Shown piece after piece: positions 24,047-37,912 of a stretch of 64,000 nucleotides of DNA; the stretch's first letter is position 1; the number at the start of each line of letters is the position of its first letter. The translations under genes were made by a program, and so were the position numbers. Below the pieces are notes generated by a model. The model was not told the origin of the DNA. It made no database searches and was given only the letters and a program-made list of their open reading frames with translations. Origin of the DNA: Alligator mississippiensis (lineage: Eukaryota; Chordata; Crocodylia; Alligatoridae); contig NC_081833.1 of the NCBI RefSeq assembly GCF_030867095.1, positions 69,839,895 through 69,903,894 of the forward strand, written 5' to 3'.

Positions 24047-26314
24047 TTGGTGCCTAGCTCTCATCTAGGCCCCAAAGGGACCCGGAAACCAGGCAGGAGG
24101 GCGCCTAAGTTCTCAGAGTACCCTGATCTGGTAGGTATGCTCAGAGGACACCTCACACAAATGGATAGGATCAAGCTCAACACAAAAACACAGCAGCAGC
24201 AGCTGCTCCTATTCAAACAGGCAGCCAGTGGAGGAGGTGGTCATGGTGAAGGTCATGCCTTTTATGCAATGGCCTAGTGGTCACACACAGGAAGGGGGAA
24301 ACCTGACAGTAGGCCCTCCTGTGTCTGAGGAATTTAATCTCCTGTCTCCTGCCTCCCAGGAGAGTGCTCTAAACACCTGTCTACTGGCTGCTCTGCAAGA
24401 AAGGAACCTTGAATTCTGGTCCCTGCTTCTGCATTTTACATTAGGCAGATCTTTGATTTTAAAAAAACCCAGAAATACTGCTGAGAGCGGGGACTGGGAT
24501 TCAGGACCGACTCTCCCCTCCCTACTAAGCATCCCACCCCTACAGAGTTTGCTCCCTCTTATTTGCTCCTCCTAACCCCATGACTTGCATTTCCTTCCAT
24601 CTGATGACCAGTTTTCAATGGGAGGGGAACCTTCCCCAGCCTAGCCTATAGCCCTACTCAGTTCTGTTGAACTATCTTTATAGGCACCTCCATTCAAGAG
24701 TAGGATCCAGGCTCTGAATACCAGGTGGACAGAAACACTTCCCCCCTCATGCAGCCCGGACTCAGGCACTGAAACTCTGGAGAGGACCAGAAACCCAGAT
24801 ATGCTAATATGCTCAGTGTTTCCTGATAACTAGCACTGGGCAGCTCCCTACTTTGCATCCTGGCTTTTGAGATCACTCTTCTAAGTGGCCTAACTCTCTC
24901 CACAAGCTGTATAGAAAGTCAAGCCTATCCCACGTTTTCAACTCCAGTGCACAGGCCCTGGACCTTAAAGCTATGCGAAAAGGCACTCAAGTGGGGAGCA
25001 GCCATGAATGTGGCTGTAAGTGGACAGAATCACTTCATCCTTCTAATTCCAAGCTGATAAAGCAGACCCATGAGGCCTTATGCAGCTGGTATAATTAAAA
25101 ATAGCCCTTTGCCTGCTGGATCATGCATCAGGGCAGGCGTGGATATTTGCCCACCCCAGAATCAGATAGCTAAAAATATGCTTTTCCCCCTTTCACTTGC
25201 AGACTTGTTCAGACCACAGCTCAGCTGGACCATTGGGTCCAGGCCCTGTGTTTATAGCCCCACAAGGGTTTGCAGCTCTGTGCTACTCCTTTCTTGGGCT
25301 ATGAAATGTTATCCTTTGGTGAAAAGGATTACATGAAGATCTAGCTGAGAAGAGATTAGATGCTTAACACCTGTGCAAGGGCAGGGGTAAGCAGTGAATA
25401 AAGGTTCGAAGCAATAGCTTGCAAGACCAGAATGAGGCCATTATACAGTTTCAAAAGTGACTTCTGAAACGGCACATGGAATTTTGCCCCTTGATTTTAT
25501 TTATTTTTTTGCACCTACACTGCTACACATGTGCAGGTGTATACACTTAAATTGCACATGTATTTAAGTTAGGTAGTTAGACGCATGGCTACAACAATAA
25601 ACCTAAGTTCTTGCACACATGGAGAAAAAAGTGCACATGCTAATAGCAGTCACCTCTTTACAGGTAAATCTTCCTTCCATCATAAGAATTTCAATGTCAG
25701 GTGAGGGTAGCATTTCATTTTTCTCAGCTGGAATCCGTCTTCCTGGATAACAGACCCAATTTTCAATACGCTAGATTACGGCTAAGAGCATTGCACATAG
25801 CTTGTGGGCTTTATGGTTTATTCTGTCAAATAACTGAATAATTTTTAAAGAATTTAACAAATTGGGGTTAAAATATGATTAAAACATCTGACTTAATTCC
25901 ACAAGCCCCAGGAAGTTCCAAGTTCCCAATTCTTGTTCTATCCTTAAATCTCTTCTTTGGCAGGCACCCAAGGCAGCATGAGCTTATATACCCCAAGTGC
26001 TGAGATGTCCAGGCACAATGGGGTGTTAAGCATATCTCTATTTCCTTCTCTCCTTAAGGAAACATGATAGAGCAAAGCAGCAACATGGATTATGGTGCAG
26101 ATCTGTTACTGGATAGTGTTTAGAAACAGTTTCTTTCTGACCAGAAGTGCTGCGAGTTTTCAGAGCCTTGTGCTGAGTAGCATGGTGACCGTGCCAGTTG
26201 AACTCAGAATTTCCTGCCTTTTTTGTGGGGTTCAATTTAAGTCAGACCTAAGAAGATATGTTGTTCTGGCAAATTTACAAAGAGGGCAGGGATGGAGAGA
26301 TAGAGACACTTAGT

Positions 26315-26500
26315 GGACTGAAAATAATAATACTTTGCACTCATCCAGCACCTTTTTACACCCAAGTTCTTGGAGGATTTTCCATGTGGGTAATATCTGT
26401 ACTGTAGAGATGAGGAAAAAGATGCACAAAAAAAGAGGAGTGTTTTCCCCATGATCATTGCCTGAGTCAGCAGCAGAAATAGGGAAATCATTTCACTTCC
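26315..26500. mobile_element. SINE fragment, MIR-like, reverse sense
   Basis: AATAATAATACTTTGCAC, CCAGCACCTTTTTACACCC, then GTAATATCTGTACTGTAGAG and ATGAGGAAAAAGATGCAC follow the reversed order of a MIR/CORE SINE body (CATTTTACAGATGAGGAAACTGAG). Diverged, no tRNA head seen. Confidence 0.5.
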
Positions 26501-26559
26501 AACAACCCCTGTTTAGAGCAGGGCCATACCCTACTAGATTAGAAGGAAGAAAAAAATCA

Positions 26560-27120
26560 GGCACACACAGAAGTAGTACATGCATATTGGAGAGAGTGTG
26601 AGAGATGAGTCTTTAATTGGGGTAAATACTTGTTTTTAGAGATCGCTCCGTCTCGCCGAACACCCTAGTGACTGCCTTGTCAGCACCCATAATTAGGGCA
26701 AACCCTTCTGTGACTGCATGAGGTCATGCTTTTTTTTTCCCTGTGAAACTGCACTAAATTACCACGTTTGCTCTCACTCCCCTCCTCGACTCCCTCAAAA
26801 CATGAGATTAGCACCCCAGCGTCCTTTGTTGTTTCCAAATTTCCAGCACAGCGCTTGCTGCAACAGAAGGCAAAGCAACCCTGACATACCTGCATCTGGG
26901 GTTTGCGTAACCGGGATATTCAGCATTAGAAAAGGAAAACAGATCTTCCCTGGAACAGCCAATTTTCTGGATCCTTTGAGGATTAGATCCAAGCTTACAA
27001 TTTCACTGAGCAATTATCTAAATAGAAATGCTCTAATTGCACTAGGATTGTGTTTTCTCTGGAGTGTTATTTCTTTCAAGTATCCTGCTGTTTATTTATA
27101 TGCAGCTAAATAAAAGGTAC
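26560..27120. other. Repeat-free block with TATA-like end
   Basis: No repeat is recognised. Near 27105-27118 the plus strand reads GCTAAATAAAAGGTACGC, TATA-like, just before the CpG patch. No transcript or coding exon can be demonstrated. Confidence 0.3.
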
Positions 27121-27129
27121 GCTGAGCTA

Positions 27130-27690
27130 CCCAGTGACTTGCACTGTAGTAGGCAGGCTGCCATTGGTACGCGGGATATTGCTACTCTGGAGTGTAAAGC
27201 CCTCTAGGCTGTTCTCATTTACTAAAACCGGGCCCATTCCAGGCTTTGCCTTCAAGGTTCATGGTTTAATAAAGAAAACAAAACAATTCTTCCTAGACGA
27301 CTGGCAGGCAGTCGGCCTCCTTGCCTCCGAAGCCACCGCAGCTTGGGGAGGAGAAAGAGACAATTAGGCGTCATTCAGCCCCTCCAGCTGATGTCCGCTT
27401 AGTCTGCGTGTTCCCCACGTGCGACTGAAAGCAACGGGGGGGGGGGGGGGGGGGTGGGGAGAGAGACAGCAAAGTGCACTGCGCCTCCACAACTGCTGAC
27501 AGCACACGGGAACGGCACCTTTCAACTCGACGTGCCTCAAAGGCTAAGTGCACTCAGTACGGCGGCACTGAGGGAAACCAGCCCCTGAAGACCAAAAACC
27601 CGCAAAAGAGCCATAGGATCTTTAATCACTAAGCCGAGCAGCAGGTTTGTACGGATTAGAAATCGGGTATTTAGAGGTCATCTCATTCAA
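27130..27690. promoter_or_regulatory. CpG-enriched patch in the intergenic region
   Basis: I count roughly 25 CpG sites in about 560 bp, far more than in the flanks. It may be a small CpG island (promoter or enhancer) or unmethylated repeat-free DNA. The translation is not recognisable, and no CDYL2 first-exon code (MASGDLYE) is seen here. Confidence 0.35.
27436..27459 (+). repeat. Poly-G run (G19-T-G4)
   Basis: Nineteen Gs, a T and four Gs lie inside the CpG patch. The exact length is prone to sequencing error. Confidence 0.95.
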
Positions 27691-29552
27691 CTAACAAAGG
27701 AAAAGACCTTTTCTGTTCTTTCTTCTCTTTCTTTTTTAATGGTATTACAAAATGCTATTCCAAAGATCGATGACAAGCCCATCCTAGTGAAGGCTGCTAA
27801 CTGGCTGCATGGGAAAACAGGCAGCATGCTGATAGCTATGAAGGTTCCCATCCTTCAACTCTTGCAGTTTAGTAAAAGGATGCAATAGGAAAAGGTATCC
27901 AGACAGTCTCCTTGGAAATAAAATGAGACTCACCAGCCCAGAGACCTTAACAGAAACTGCTAATCACCCACTGAGGCATCGAGGTCTCTAGACCGCTCTC
28001 CCTGCGCATCCCAGCCTCATCAGAAGTCACTTTTTGCCTTCTTTTTTTATATTTTTAAAGCTTCATGTGTTTCTATGGCTGCCTATAAACTACACATTAG
28101 ATAAGCTGTCTCGAAATCTGCAATTAAGAGGTAGCATTTGATAGGCTGACACTACAGGTAAGCAGAAATTGAAAATATCCAGAAGCAGAGACCTGGAGTG
28201 GTCCAGGAAAGCAAACAAGAGTGAGGAGAGTGACACTATATAAAGTATAAAAATCAAGAAGTCCCAAGGGAAAGGGAAGGGTTATTGGGGTTTGAGAATT
28301 CTTATGGCTACAAGACAACTTCACTCTTTTTTCCCCTCAGTACTGCACAGTTGCTCCTTGTCAGTACTTCTGAATCCATAGCTTATGCTACATTTCCTTT
28401 CTTGTCAATGTACAGCCATTAAATAAGAATTAAAATGTCAGATGCAAAGTGCTGGAGTTTTCTTCCACTTGGCTGTTAATTAAATTTTCGTTTAAAAATG
28501 CTGAAGTTAAACTGGATTATACATGAGAAAAGCAGATTTGGAGAACACAATCAAGTCCTCTTTTCACACCAAACGCTCATGAAATGTCGTTTAGAGTATG
28601 TGAAGAAGCCAGAACTTGCATATTATTTCTAATTATGAACACAGCACTTATTAAAAGCCTTTGGCACCCCTGATAGAAACTGCAAGAGAAACAAAAATAC
28701 TAACAGCTATCTCCATAAGAGCCAACCCATTTCAATCGTTTACTGAACTTGCACAAAACTGTAAGCATCTTTCAGAAGATGATGAGCTAATTTAAAAAAT
28801 AAGACACACACTGTCCTCCAACCATGCTGTGAAAATTTCCAGCACAATACCTATGTGCCTGCCCTTTAACGGTAAGGAAAACAATAAAAAAAAAACAACA
28901 TTCAAAGAATATTTTACTTGTCCACTGTTACAATTTATTCCCCCAGGAGACAGGGCATGTGGCGTTTTCCATTACTAACTTAAAGAGTAGGTGCAAGTAC
29001 TGATTCCTTTCACTGCTGGCTTTTCACCGTATTGTAGTGTTAATTTCTATTAAACAGTCTACTGAAACCAAGAGACAATGTGGACCTAGTGCATGCAGTG
29101 GAACGGGCATTCTCCAGTATATGAAGCATGGAACAGCAGACAAGCGGTAAACCACCAGTAAACCTCCCATCCCTTTATGTCCATGAAAAGAGGATCTTCA
29201 AAATACTTCTTCCTCTACATGCCAAAGGGCGAGATCCTCTACACTGTGTGGAGTCCAATCCAGTTGGCAAGGGGGCAGGTATGCTTTGAGAAAGCCTACT
29301 AGAGTGAGACCCTCCAAGGAAACAGGCAGAGAGTGTAAGATGGGCATGAGCTGTTCAGCGTGGTGGGCTAAACAAGGCACTTCCCATCTGCACAGAAGTG
29401 GGACTTTAGGTCCTTGCAAACTTGAATGCAAGAGAGGCAGCTATGGATGTAGACGAGGGTGAGGCAGCAGCTAACCAAAGGTTTAAGATCTCAAATTTGT
29501 ATTTAGGTTCTTAGACACCTATATGAGCTTAAGTACTTTTACATATCTAGCC
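27691..29552. other. Intergenic, nothing recognised
   Basis: No gene or bounded repeat. The AT-rich stretch at 28380-28720 shows TTAATTAAAT-like motifs and no repeat signature. Confidence 0.4.
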
Positions 29553-29824
29553 CAATGGCACTCAACCTTTTGGCCAGATGAGTGGCATGAGGCTGGTCCA
29601 CAGGCCAGATCAGCCCCATGCACCAGGATCAGACTGTGCCATCCTCACCTGGCTCTGCATGCTGGGATCAGGCCCCATACCACCCAGTGCACCCAATCTA
29701 CCATGTGAGGCTACACTATCCAGCCCACAGGACTCTTCATGGGTCCGGCATTTGGCAGCAGGGAAGTGGCAACTGCTGCCTCACCACCAGATTTGGCCCA
29801 TGGGCCAGGGTTTGAGGACTCTTG
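29553..29824. mobile_element. Non-autonomous hAT element
   Basis: Ends CAATGGCACTCAACC and the complement of GGGTTTGAGGACTCTTG are imperfect inverted repeats. Flanks TCTAGCCC and CCTAGCCC match at 7 of 8 positions. The body has ACAGGCCAGATC and GGCCCATGGGCC. No transposase. Confidence 0.7.
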
Positions 29825-30429
29825 CCTAGCCCATAGTTGTTTGGGCAAATATCTGTTGGAAAGTCAAGATAGAAAGAGGCTACTACCAGCGAGCAAGAAC
29901 TATAGAGTGTATATAAAGGCCTAAGGCTTCTGCCACAGATGTATGCATTGATTTATAGTTTTAGTTACAGGGTGGAGTCTTTTTAAATAATCAGGAAATT
30001 ACACTTTAAAAGTTATTCATTCCCTTCACCCTTTCTTCACTATTCCTAATCTGCATTTCATTTACTTTACTCCAAGGCGTTTCGATTTGATCCTTGCAGC
30101 ACCCAGTTTATTATATACATACACACCTATTAGTTCGATTATGTGCCTATCACTGCCAATTGGTCTCTTTTCAGTACGTCCATTGAGTGATCTGCATTTT
30201 GTTTCAGGTTTGCCTTTGGTACTGCCAGGCTTTTATGACTGCTTTAGCTATCAGGTACATCCATGAATTGAATGTGGTTTAGACACTGCCCATGTAGGTG
30301 AAATCCTCCTAGGATATGCTTACAGTTAGCTAACTTTTTGTAAATTTTGTTTCAGTTCTTAGCATATCATTATTATTATCCCAATGTAAGCGTCATGCCT
30401 CCAGACCACCTCATTTGTATAAAAGTATT

Positions 30430-32600
30430 GAAGAGTATATAGCTTGAACTGCTTTAGTCATCCAGGAAACAGCCACAGAAATATTTGGGAAAAAGAAATT
30501 GTCAAATAAATTGTGGTTTGAGGCACACTTGGAAGAGATGCTACTACTTGTTGAAACCAAGAACACAGTCTACCTGAAACACAACCAGAATCCAACAGAA
30601 GGCTAAGCAGAAGCACGCCAGGGCAATGGTACAGAAAACAGCCAGACGCTGAGCAAACCAGTACTGTACTGACCTATGTCAAGAGAGAGGCAGCTAGCTT
30701 CAAACACAGGAAACCTGCGAGTTATGTATGACAACTTGAAGAAAGCTCTTGGCCCAACTGTCATGAAAGTTGCCACCCTTAACTCTCGAGATGGCAAAGT
30801 AAAAATCACTGACAAGGGGCGTATGTAGACGACACGAAGAAGATGTCACACTGGGCTGAACGTTACTTAAGAGCTTTACTCCTATAAAACAGACATTTCA
30901 GAAGAGGCACTGGGTCAACTTCCAACTCTAGGTGCACTGGCACAGCTAGACAAAGATCCTACAGCTGAAAAACTTAGCAAAGCGATAGACTCTCAAACAA
31001 GCAGAAAAGTACCAGGGGAAGATGGCAGTCTGGCTGAGGTTCTCAAGTGCAGAAAGGCTAGCCTGCTACCACATCTTCATCGACTCCTAGTGTGCTGCTG
31101 GATGGAAGGTCAAGTATCCCAGGACACATAATGTTAACGTCATCACTTTCTACAAGAACAAGGGAGACAAAGGTTACTGCAACAACTATGGGGACATCTC
31201 GCTCTTCACCGTCACAGGCAAGGCTTTTGCCAGAGTCATCTTGAAATGCTTGCAACAACTTGCTGACCGCAATTACCCGGAATCACAATGTGGATTCAGA
31301 GCAGGGAGATCAACAGTGGACATGATAGTCTCCTTACCCTAACTACAAGAAAAATGACTTTCGACACTGTCAGCAGAGCAGCTTTGTTCAAGGTCCTGGT
31401 AAAGATTGGATGCCCCCAGCATTACTTAGCATGATACGCTCCTTCCATGAAAAGATGCAGGCCATAGTTCAGTTTCATGGATCAACCTCTGACAGGTTTG
31501 AGATGAAGAGCGAAGCAGAGTTGTGTTCTGGCACCCTCTTTGGGATCTTATTTTCTATGCTGCTGCATTACACTTCTGATGGCTTGGAGGAAGGCATATA
31601 CCGTCACACAAGAGCAGACGGCAAACTACAATGGAGGTACATACTTATTAGGGAGCTCTTTTTTGCTGATAATGCTGCACTCACCTCCCATGAAGAAGGC
31701 CACCCACGAATACTCATGAAACACCTCTCCCATGCTTGCAAGATGTTTGCCCTGACCATCAGCAGCGAGAAGACTGTGGTCCTAGGACAGGGTGTTCACC
31801 AGTCACCATCTATCAGCCTTGACAACACACCTCTCGAGGCAGTGAACAAGTTCTGCTACCTTGGATCCACAGTGAGTAACAACATATCACTGCATGGAAA
31901 GCTAAATGTGCACATTGGAAAAGCAGCTACCACTTTCAGTAAACTCTCCAAACAAGCCTGGAACAATACAAAACTCACAATCAAAACTAAGTTGCTTGTG
32001 TACAAAGCCTGCATCCTCAGTGTCCTTATGTATAGTAGTGAGACATATCAACATATGCATATCAATAAAAGAAGCTGAATAGCTTCCACCTACGCTGTTT
32101 ACAGCACATCCTTGACGTCAAGTGGCAAGACAGAATCGCCAATACAGATGTCATCACCGAAGCCAACCTGCCAACCATCACTGCACTACTCAAACAGCAG
32201 TGCCTACGCTGGCTTGGCCATGTCTGCAGGATGGAAGATGGGCGCATCCCAAAGGATATCACATATAGCCACATTGCAGATGGGGAAAGAAGAGTAGGGC
32301 ACCCAAAACTGCTGTTCAAAGATGTCTGCAAGAAGGATATGAAGGCTTTTGGAATCGACCCAAACCTTTGGGAGGCCTTAGCAGGAGACATGACAAAGTG
32401 GCACTCCCTTCTTAATCATGGAGTCCAACATCACAACAAGAAATGGTCACTCGAATTAACAACAGAAACCTGACCAAAGGAAACTGTCTATCAGTACAGT
32501 AGCTCATAATGCCGTGTACAAGTATGACCACTGTGGCAGGACCTGCAAGGCTAAAAGTGGTCTTTACAGTCACAAGGAAAAATGCACCACCAGTCAGTAG
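30430..32600 (+). mobile_element. Decayed LINE (non-LTR retrotransposon), 5'-truncated
   Basis: Frame fragments across this span give a reverse transcriptase in order: a linker (HWAERY, ALAQLDKDPTAEKLSKAI), NVITFYKNKGDK, DISLFTVTGKAFARVILK, SQCGFRAGRSTVDMI, FDTVSRAALFKVL, the catalytic-site region FFADN, KTVVLGQ, FCYLGSTVS, and a post-RT domain with RWLGHVCRMEDGRIPKD. A C-terminal C2H2-type finger (HCGRTC then SGLYSH) ends near 32585. There is no endonuclease domain, and stops and frameshifts break it, so it is inactive. This C-terminal layout belongs to an RT family often mislabelled craniofacial development protein 2-like. I do not assign its clade. Confidence 0.9.
31410..32078 (+). pseudogene. 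Longest intact piece of the LINE reverse transcriptase
   Basis: This is an open block of 222 codons from the palm through the thumb. It begins after a frameshift relative to FDTVSRAALFKVLVKIGCP just upstream, and is followed by another shift before FHLRCLQHIL near 32080. In place of the usual FADD the active-site box reads FADN, so one catalytic aspartate is lost. The ATG at its start has no biological meaning. Confidence 0.85.
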
Positions 32601-35600
32601 AATAGCTGTAATATCCACCATCACTCGCTGATAAACAGATGCCATAAAGCCTCAGTGACACCAGTGTAAAATCAAGATTATTTTCTAAAGTCAGTGAGGT
32701 CTTTTATATTTGTACGCATCATGAACTGACTATATTTGAAGTGTTTGTGGAATGTCATGTGTGTTCCCCTGAACTAGATTTACTGATATACAGTGTTCAG
32801 TGTCTATAAACAACTAAAGATAAGCAGCGTCTAATGTGGTGTTTGTTTGTCTGCATGAGATAAATTTGGTATGGACGTAGTTCTTCACCCTTGTGATAAG
32901 CAGTCCAAGAGGAAAGATGAGACTTGTGGAGGGAAAAAGGCTATTCACACTTGAAGGATCAAAGCCCAAATGGTACGGGGAAGTAAATAATGACACTGAA
33001 CATTTACATTTGTGTAGCTATGCATATTGGGTGCCCAGGTAAGAACTCAGGCAGGGAAATGGCTTTTTAAGGGAAATAATCTTCTATCCAAATAATAACT
33101 GATTACCACTGGAAACAAGATTTATAATCTTTATGACTGAAAGGATGTACCGTATTTACTCAAATCTAAGATGACCCCCTAATAATCAGATTCTGTATAT
33201 TTTATACCAAATTTAAATTTTCCAAGCACGTGCCCTATCTAACCTAAGTAACCCATATATTAGTAGGGAACTACTTAAATCATAGTGAGACAGAGGGTGT
33301 TTTCATAGCCTGCTCATAGCATGTAGAGCCAATTTCGTAGGCATTGTAGCAGCTCCACCCCTCAGTTCTGATTGGTTGAGAAGCCCTACCCCCTGGCACT
33401 GATTGGCAGAGAAGCCCAAATTGGGGGAGAAGGACTGTGGAGGCAGCTACCTTCGTGACACCCTGCCAACCAACATCTTCCCCTCCTGGCAGTGAGGACC
33501 ACTAGGTCCCACTGGGGAGCCATTTTATTTTTATTAACTTGTTGTTGTTGTTTCTGTGGATTTCATGGACAAAACTGTGAATTAGGTAGATCTCTACATA
33601 TTAGGTACAAGCAGTGACTACTGAGTTATTGAGTGAAGTCTTGGGGCCACATTACCACCACCGCCTCTCGTGCCTGTGTTTTGCCCAGTCCAGTAATTGC
33701 ACTCTGAGATTGTGCCACCTATCAGACAAGACAGGCATAGGGATGCCTTGTTTGTGGAGCCCAACAAGCTTACACATATTGCATGTACCTGGTAGCTCAG
33801 CCTTGTCAAGATCTAGGAAGCAGACATTTAGGCACTCAACATTTCCAGTAGCAAAGTTTCATAAGTGCCCAGGGACTTTAAGGGCTTCTAGGATTTGGAA
33901 GAGCAGCAGTGTTATAACGATCTAAATTCTAGACTTAGACTAGACACCTCTAGCAGCCATTAAGTCCTTAAGTCTTTTTTGTTGATCTAGCTCCTCGTTT
34001 ATCGGTTGACAAAGCAGACAATATTTATGCTCCCCTGAGCTCTCTTCAATCTTTTAGAGACTCTGTTGAAGCTTTTACCCTATACATTTTCTTAATTTAT
34101 CACTACCTAGACACCTTATTTAAAAGGTTTTTTATTTAATGAAACAGGTAGTTGAGCCAAATTCTATTATTTTATACCAGTACACTCTGACTGAAGGAAA
34201 GTGGTACTGATTTTGCTGACAGCAAATTCATGTTGCCTTTGAAATCAGCATTACCTTAAAAAAAACACCAACCCCCCCTGAAACATGCCCCCCCTCTTAA
34301 CTTCATTTATTTGCCTAACTTCTCTTCTGAAAATGGACTGCAGGTCCATGAAAATCAAAGGTATTTCACTAGGATTATAGTAAAACTTAGCTCACTCAGT
34401 GAGGACACTGGAGTTCCTGCCTTGGACCTTAAGATATGATGAGTGATTGACAGAATCGTTTCTTGTACCCTTTGCTGTTTCATTAGTTTGAGCATAGTGC
34501 AAGGTTTCAAATGAAGACTGCAGGCGCCGTCTAGAAAGGCGTGCCTAACGTCTACAGCCTTGTAGATTTTATCCACATGCTGGAGGCAGCCACGTAGTTC
34601 TGCTTCCAGACTATTCCTCACCTCTTGTGCAAAATCCTGTATCTAACGCCACACGTACTGTTATTTACATTACTATAAAGTTTCTGCTTTTAGGTCTCGG
34701 CACCTTTCACACACCTCTGGTGTAGTTCAGCAGTGGGCACTAAACTACTATGAACCATGGTCCAAACAGTATTTGGTATACTTGCCAAGCTCATTGCAGA
34801 GTTTAAGAAGGTAGACTCATTACAAAAGGCTTGTTACAGCAAGACAGTGAAGAAAATGGGCAACTCCCCTGACCATGGTCTCAGCCATAACCTGTTGGAA
34901 GTTTTCAGATCACGCTGATTTTCTCTAATCTTCAAAACTTTTAACTCCCTCTTTCAATTCAGTTGATAGTTGATCTTTTATTCCATTCCAGGAATTAAGG
35001 CAGCATGAGTGTCCTGAATACCAACGCCAGATTGCAGGACGTCTACTTTAAATTTGGGAATAAAAGACCTCTACACCTTGAAGCTACCATTCAATTTTAT
35101 CCTCAAAATAAAAGTAACTCAAATTTCTGTTTCAAATTAATGCAACAGCATCTCTGCTTCAGTGCAAAATATATAACGTTACTTTAAGTGGCAGGGTTGT
35201 ATTTACACACACGTGTGTGTGCATGTGCACACAATACTATACAATCTCTTTTCTACTTGTGGCAACTTGATTTTAAAATGTTCTCTGGACTCTGCTCCCA
35301 ATTCCTATGACTATGACTCTCTCTCATGTGCAGCTGACTCACTAAGATGATTGACTGACTTTGTCACAGACTCAGACTCCACAGATATATATTTTTTAAC
35401 TTTATTATCTTTCTTGTGCCTTATTGATTTTTTTTTTGGACACTAGTACATAAAAAAATTCAACTTTGCTCACATCATATTCTACTATAAACACAAGCCA
35501 CACTGGACCAAACACATTCCTGCTGGACCTTCTTGGGATTAATATGACCCATTGGCTAATGAAACCCAATGATTATCGACACACTTTTTTCTTTTTTTAA

Positions 35601-35784
35601 CAAGAATACAACCTATGTTATCTTATAAGTATCATTTGCCTGAACCACATTTGAGAATAAAGAAACTAATCACACTGTTATAAGTAGTTGAAGGCAAGGA
35701 GTTATTTATACTCAAGTTCCTTTCTACAGTGTTTAAGGAATAAAAAAAAAAATACCAGCTGATAAATATCTGAATGGTCTAAAA
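32601..35784. other. Intergenic, one likely DNA-transposon remnant
   Basis: At 33148-33470 the text ACCGTATTTACTCAAATCTAAG followed by two 30-bp units with TGATTGG, GAGAAGCCC resembles a common vertebrate DNA-transposon remnant. Boundaries are unclear. The rest shows no gene or RNA that I can support. Confidence 0.4.
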
Positions 35785-35995
35785 CAGTGGTTTTTCAACC
35801 TGTGGTCTGTGGACCCCTAGGGGTCCACAAGGTATATCTATGGAGTCTGCAAAAAGATGACTATGACCAGTCAAAAGTATGTGAATTCCCAGCCTTACAA
35901 TTCAAAGGGGTTCACACCTCCATATGAAATTTCCAAAGAGGTCCCTCACCTGTATGCAAAAAGGTTTAGGGGTCCACAAAGGCTGAAAGCTGCTG
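35785..35995. mobile_element. Non-autonomous hAT element, 211 bp
   Basis: It starts CAGTGGTTTTTCAACCTGTG with GGACCCCTAGGGGTCC, and ends AGGCTGAAAGCTGCTG, whose complement begins CAGCAGCTTTCAGCC. Flanks GTCTAAAA and ATCTAAAG share 6 of 8 bases, a decayed TSD. Confidence 0.75.
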
Positions 35996-37912
35996 ATCTA
36001 AAGAACAGATCCCAAATGCATCTAACCCTCTGTGAGTAGCATCTAGAGCAGATACCAGGCAGGTGCAAAAAGACTAGCATATACATTGTTGCAATAAAAT
36101 GGGAGGACGTTTGTTTTACTTCACCTAGAACAAGCCATTTCAATTCGGGGGGAAAAACGTTCATTGCAATAAACTGCATGAAGCATCCTCTGTGCACACA
36201 AACTGAAAAGCTGATTGCAACTGCCGCTGAATTCAGGGCTTGCATTAATGCCAACCTGTTTTCCCTGCCTCCACCTAGCCTTCAAATGCAGGTCTTTAGA
36301 TGGGGCTGCTGATTAAGTTATATAGAACAAGTGCTCAAATGTGGTTCGGGCAAAAGACCTTAAAACCCCCAAGACTGACACTGAACCCCGCTGCTGGACT
36401 GCTGACAAACTGATGACTGTCTCTGTAGGCTCAGCTTTCAACCAGGTGGCCAATGTTGTATGTTATTTGGCCATTCTAGATTTGAAAACTGGACCCATAA
36501 TTGCCATTGTAAACATTGCCTGGTGATTTATTACTAAGGGACTATGAAAATAGGATATAATGTAATGCAGTAGCAGTGTTGGTGGGTTTTAAAGGCCATC
36601 TTCTGACAGAGAAGTCTGCTTTAACATGCAATACAGAGAACTCCTTCTGCATATCAGGGTCTTAGCTCCAGGTTTGGGTTTTGACAGACTGACATTTATC
36701 TGTATATGAAAAAACTCAACTATTGCGATAAACAACCAGAAAAATCAGTAGTGGAAATATTAGAAAGGAAATCATAGCGGAAGGCAGAACAGAGTAAGTC
36801 ACTAGAGACATGAAGAAAACTGGAAGAGTTTAAGAAGGAGAATTGCAAATGGCATTTCTTGAAAATAACTTCAAAACATTCCAGAGTTTGACAAAAATAA
36901 GCCAAAAAGGACAATGAAATTAAACATGCAAAAATAATTGGAAGGCCATACTAATATTTATACAGGGTATATCAGAACACTAAGAAGATGCTATCAAATG
37001 GATTTGCATTAAACAAGAAAACAATTTCAGGAAAACAAAAGAACAATGGCATAATTTAACATATCTGTACGTGGGCCAGTGCTAGTTGTTGGCTTTCAAA
37101 AGGATTCTGCTCAGACAAAATAAAAGGGTTTTTCTTTTTAATGAGATTTCATTTTGTGAGACAGTGCAACATACTGTCAATTTAGTATAGTGTGGTAAAC
37201 ACAGCACACATTCGGAAAGTTATTTAATATTAATCTCCCAATTCCCCAGACTTTTATGAAATACAGGTATACTGCTTCACGGGACAGAGTTTGAAGCTCT
37301 GCAAGGAAGGTTGCATCCTAAAAAGTACTACTTAGAAAGCCATAAAATGCGAGACCTACCATTACACACAATAGTAACGGGATGGTGGTTCTTATCGGTG
37401 GACTCACAACCGTATCTTGTGCTAAAGGCACATAGGGGCAAAGACTGAGAAACGGCCTTGCCCAAGAAACAGAGGGATGTTACTACATAGACGGAGCATC
37501 CTCAGTCTACTATCCTGAACAACCTTCTCCAACTCACATGACAAATCATAAGCACCATGGCACTGCCTCTTCCTTGCCCAATCTCAGGGTATCTTCTTCA
37601 AATTCATTCTCATCGGTCTCTGTTGCCTTTGTCAACATTAACTGTTCACATGTCCTTGAAACCCATTTTCTGTTGGCTGTCAGGGCCTACACCCACTGGG
37701 TTTTACCCGGCTTTGCTTCTCCAGGGTAATATGATGTGGATTCTATGCCTCTTCCTTTTCTTGCTCTCCGCGAGCTTTTCCTAGAGGTCTGTCCTTGCCT
37801 TCCTTTTCCCCTTTCTGTACACTTGCCTCTTTCTTGACCTCATCTGCTCCCATATTCTTAACAAGCATATTCTGATAACCTTCAAACCTATCTTTCTCCG
37901 TGTTGCTTCATA

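Noticed and set aside
27130..27690. CDYL2 first exon
   Set aside because: No code for the expected start residues and no matching donor; kept only as a CpG patch.
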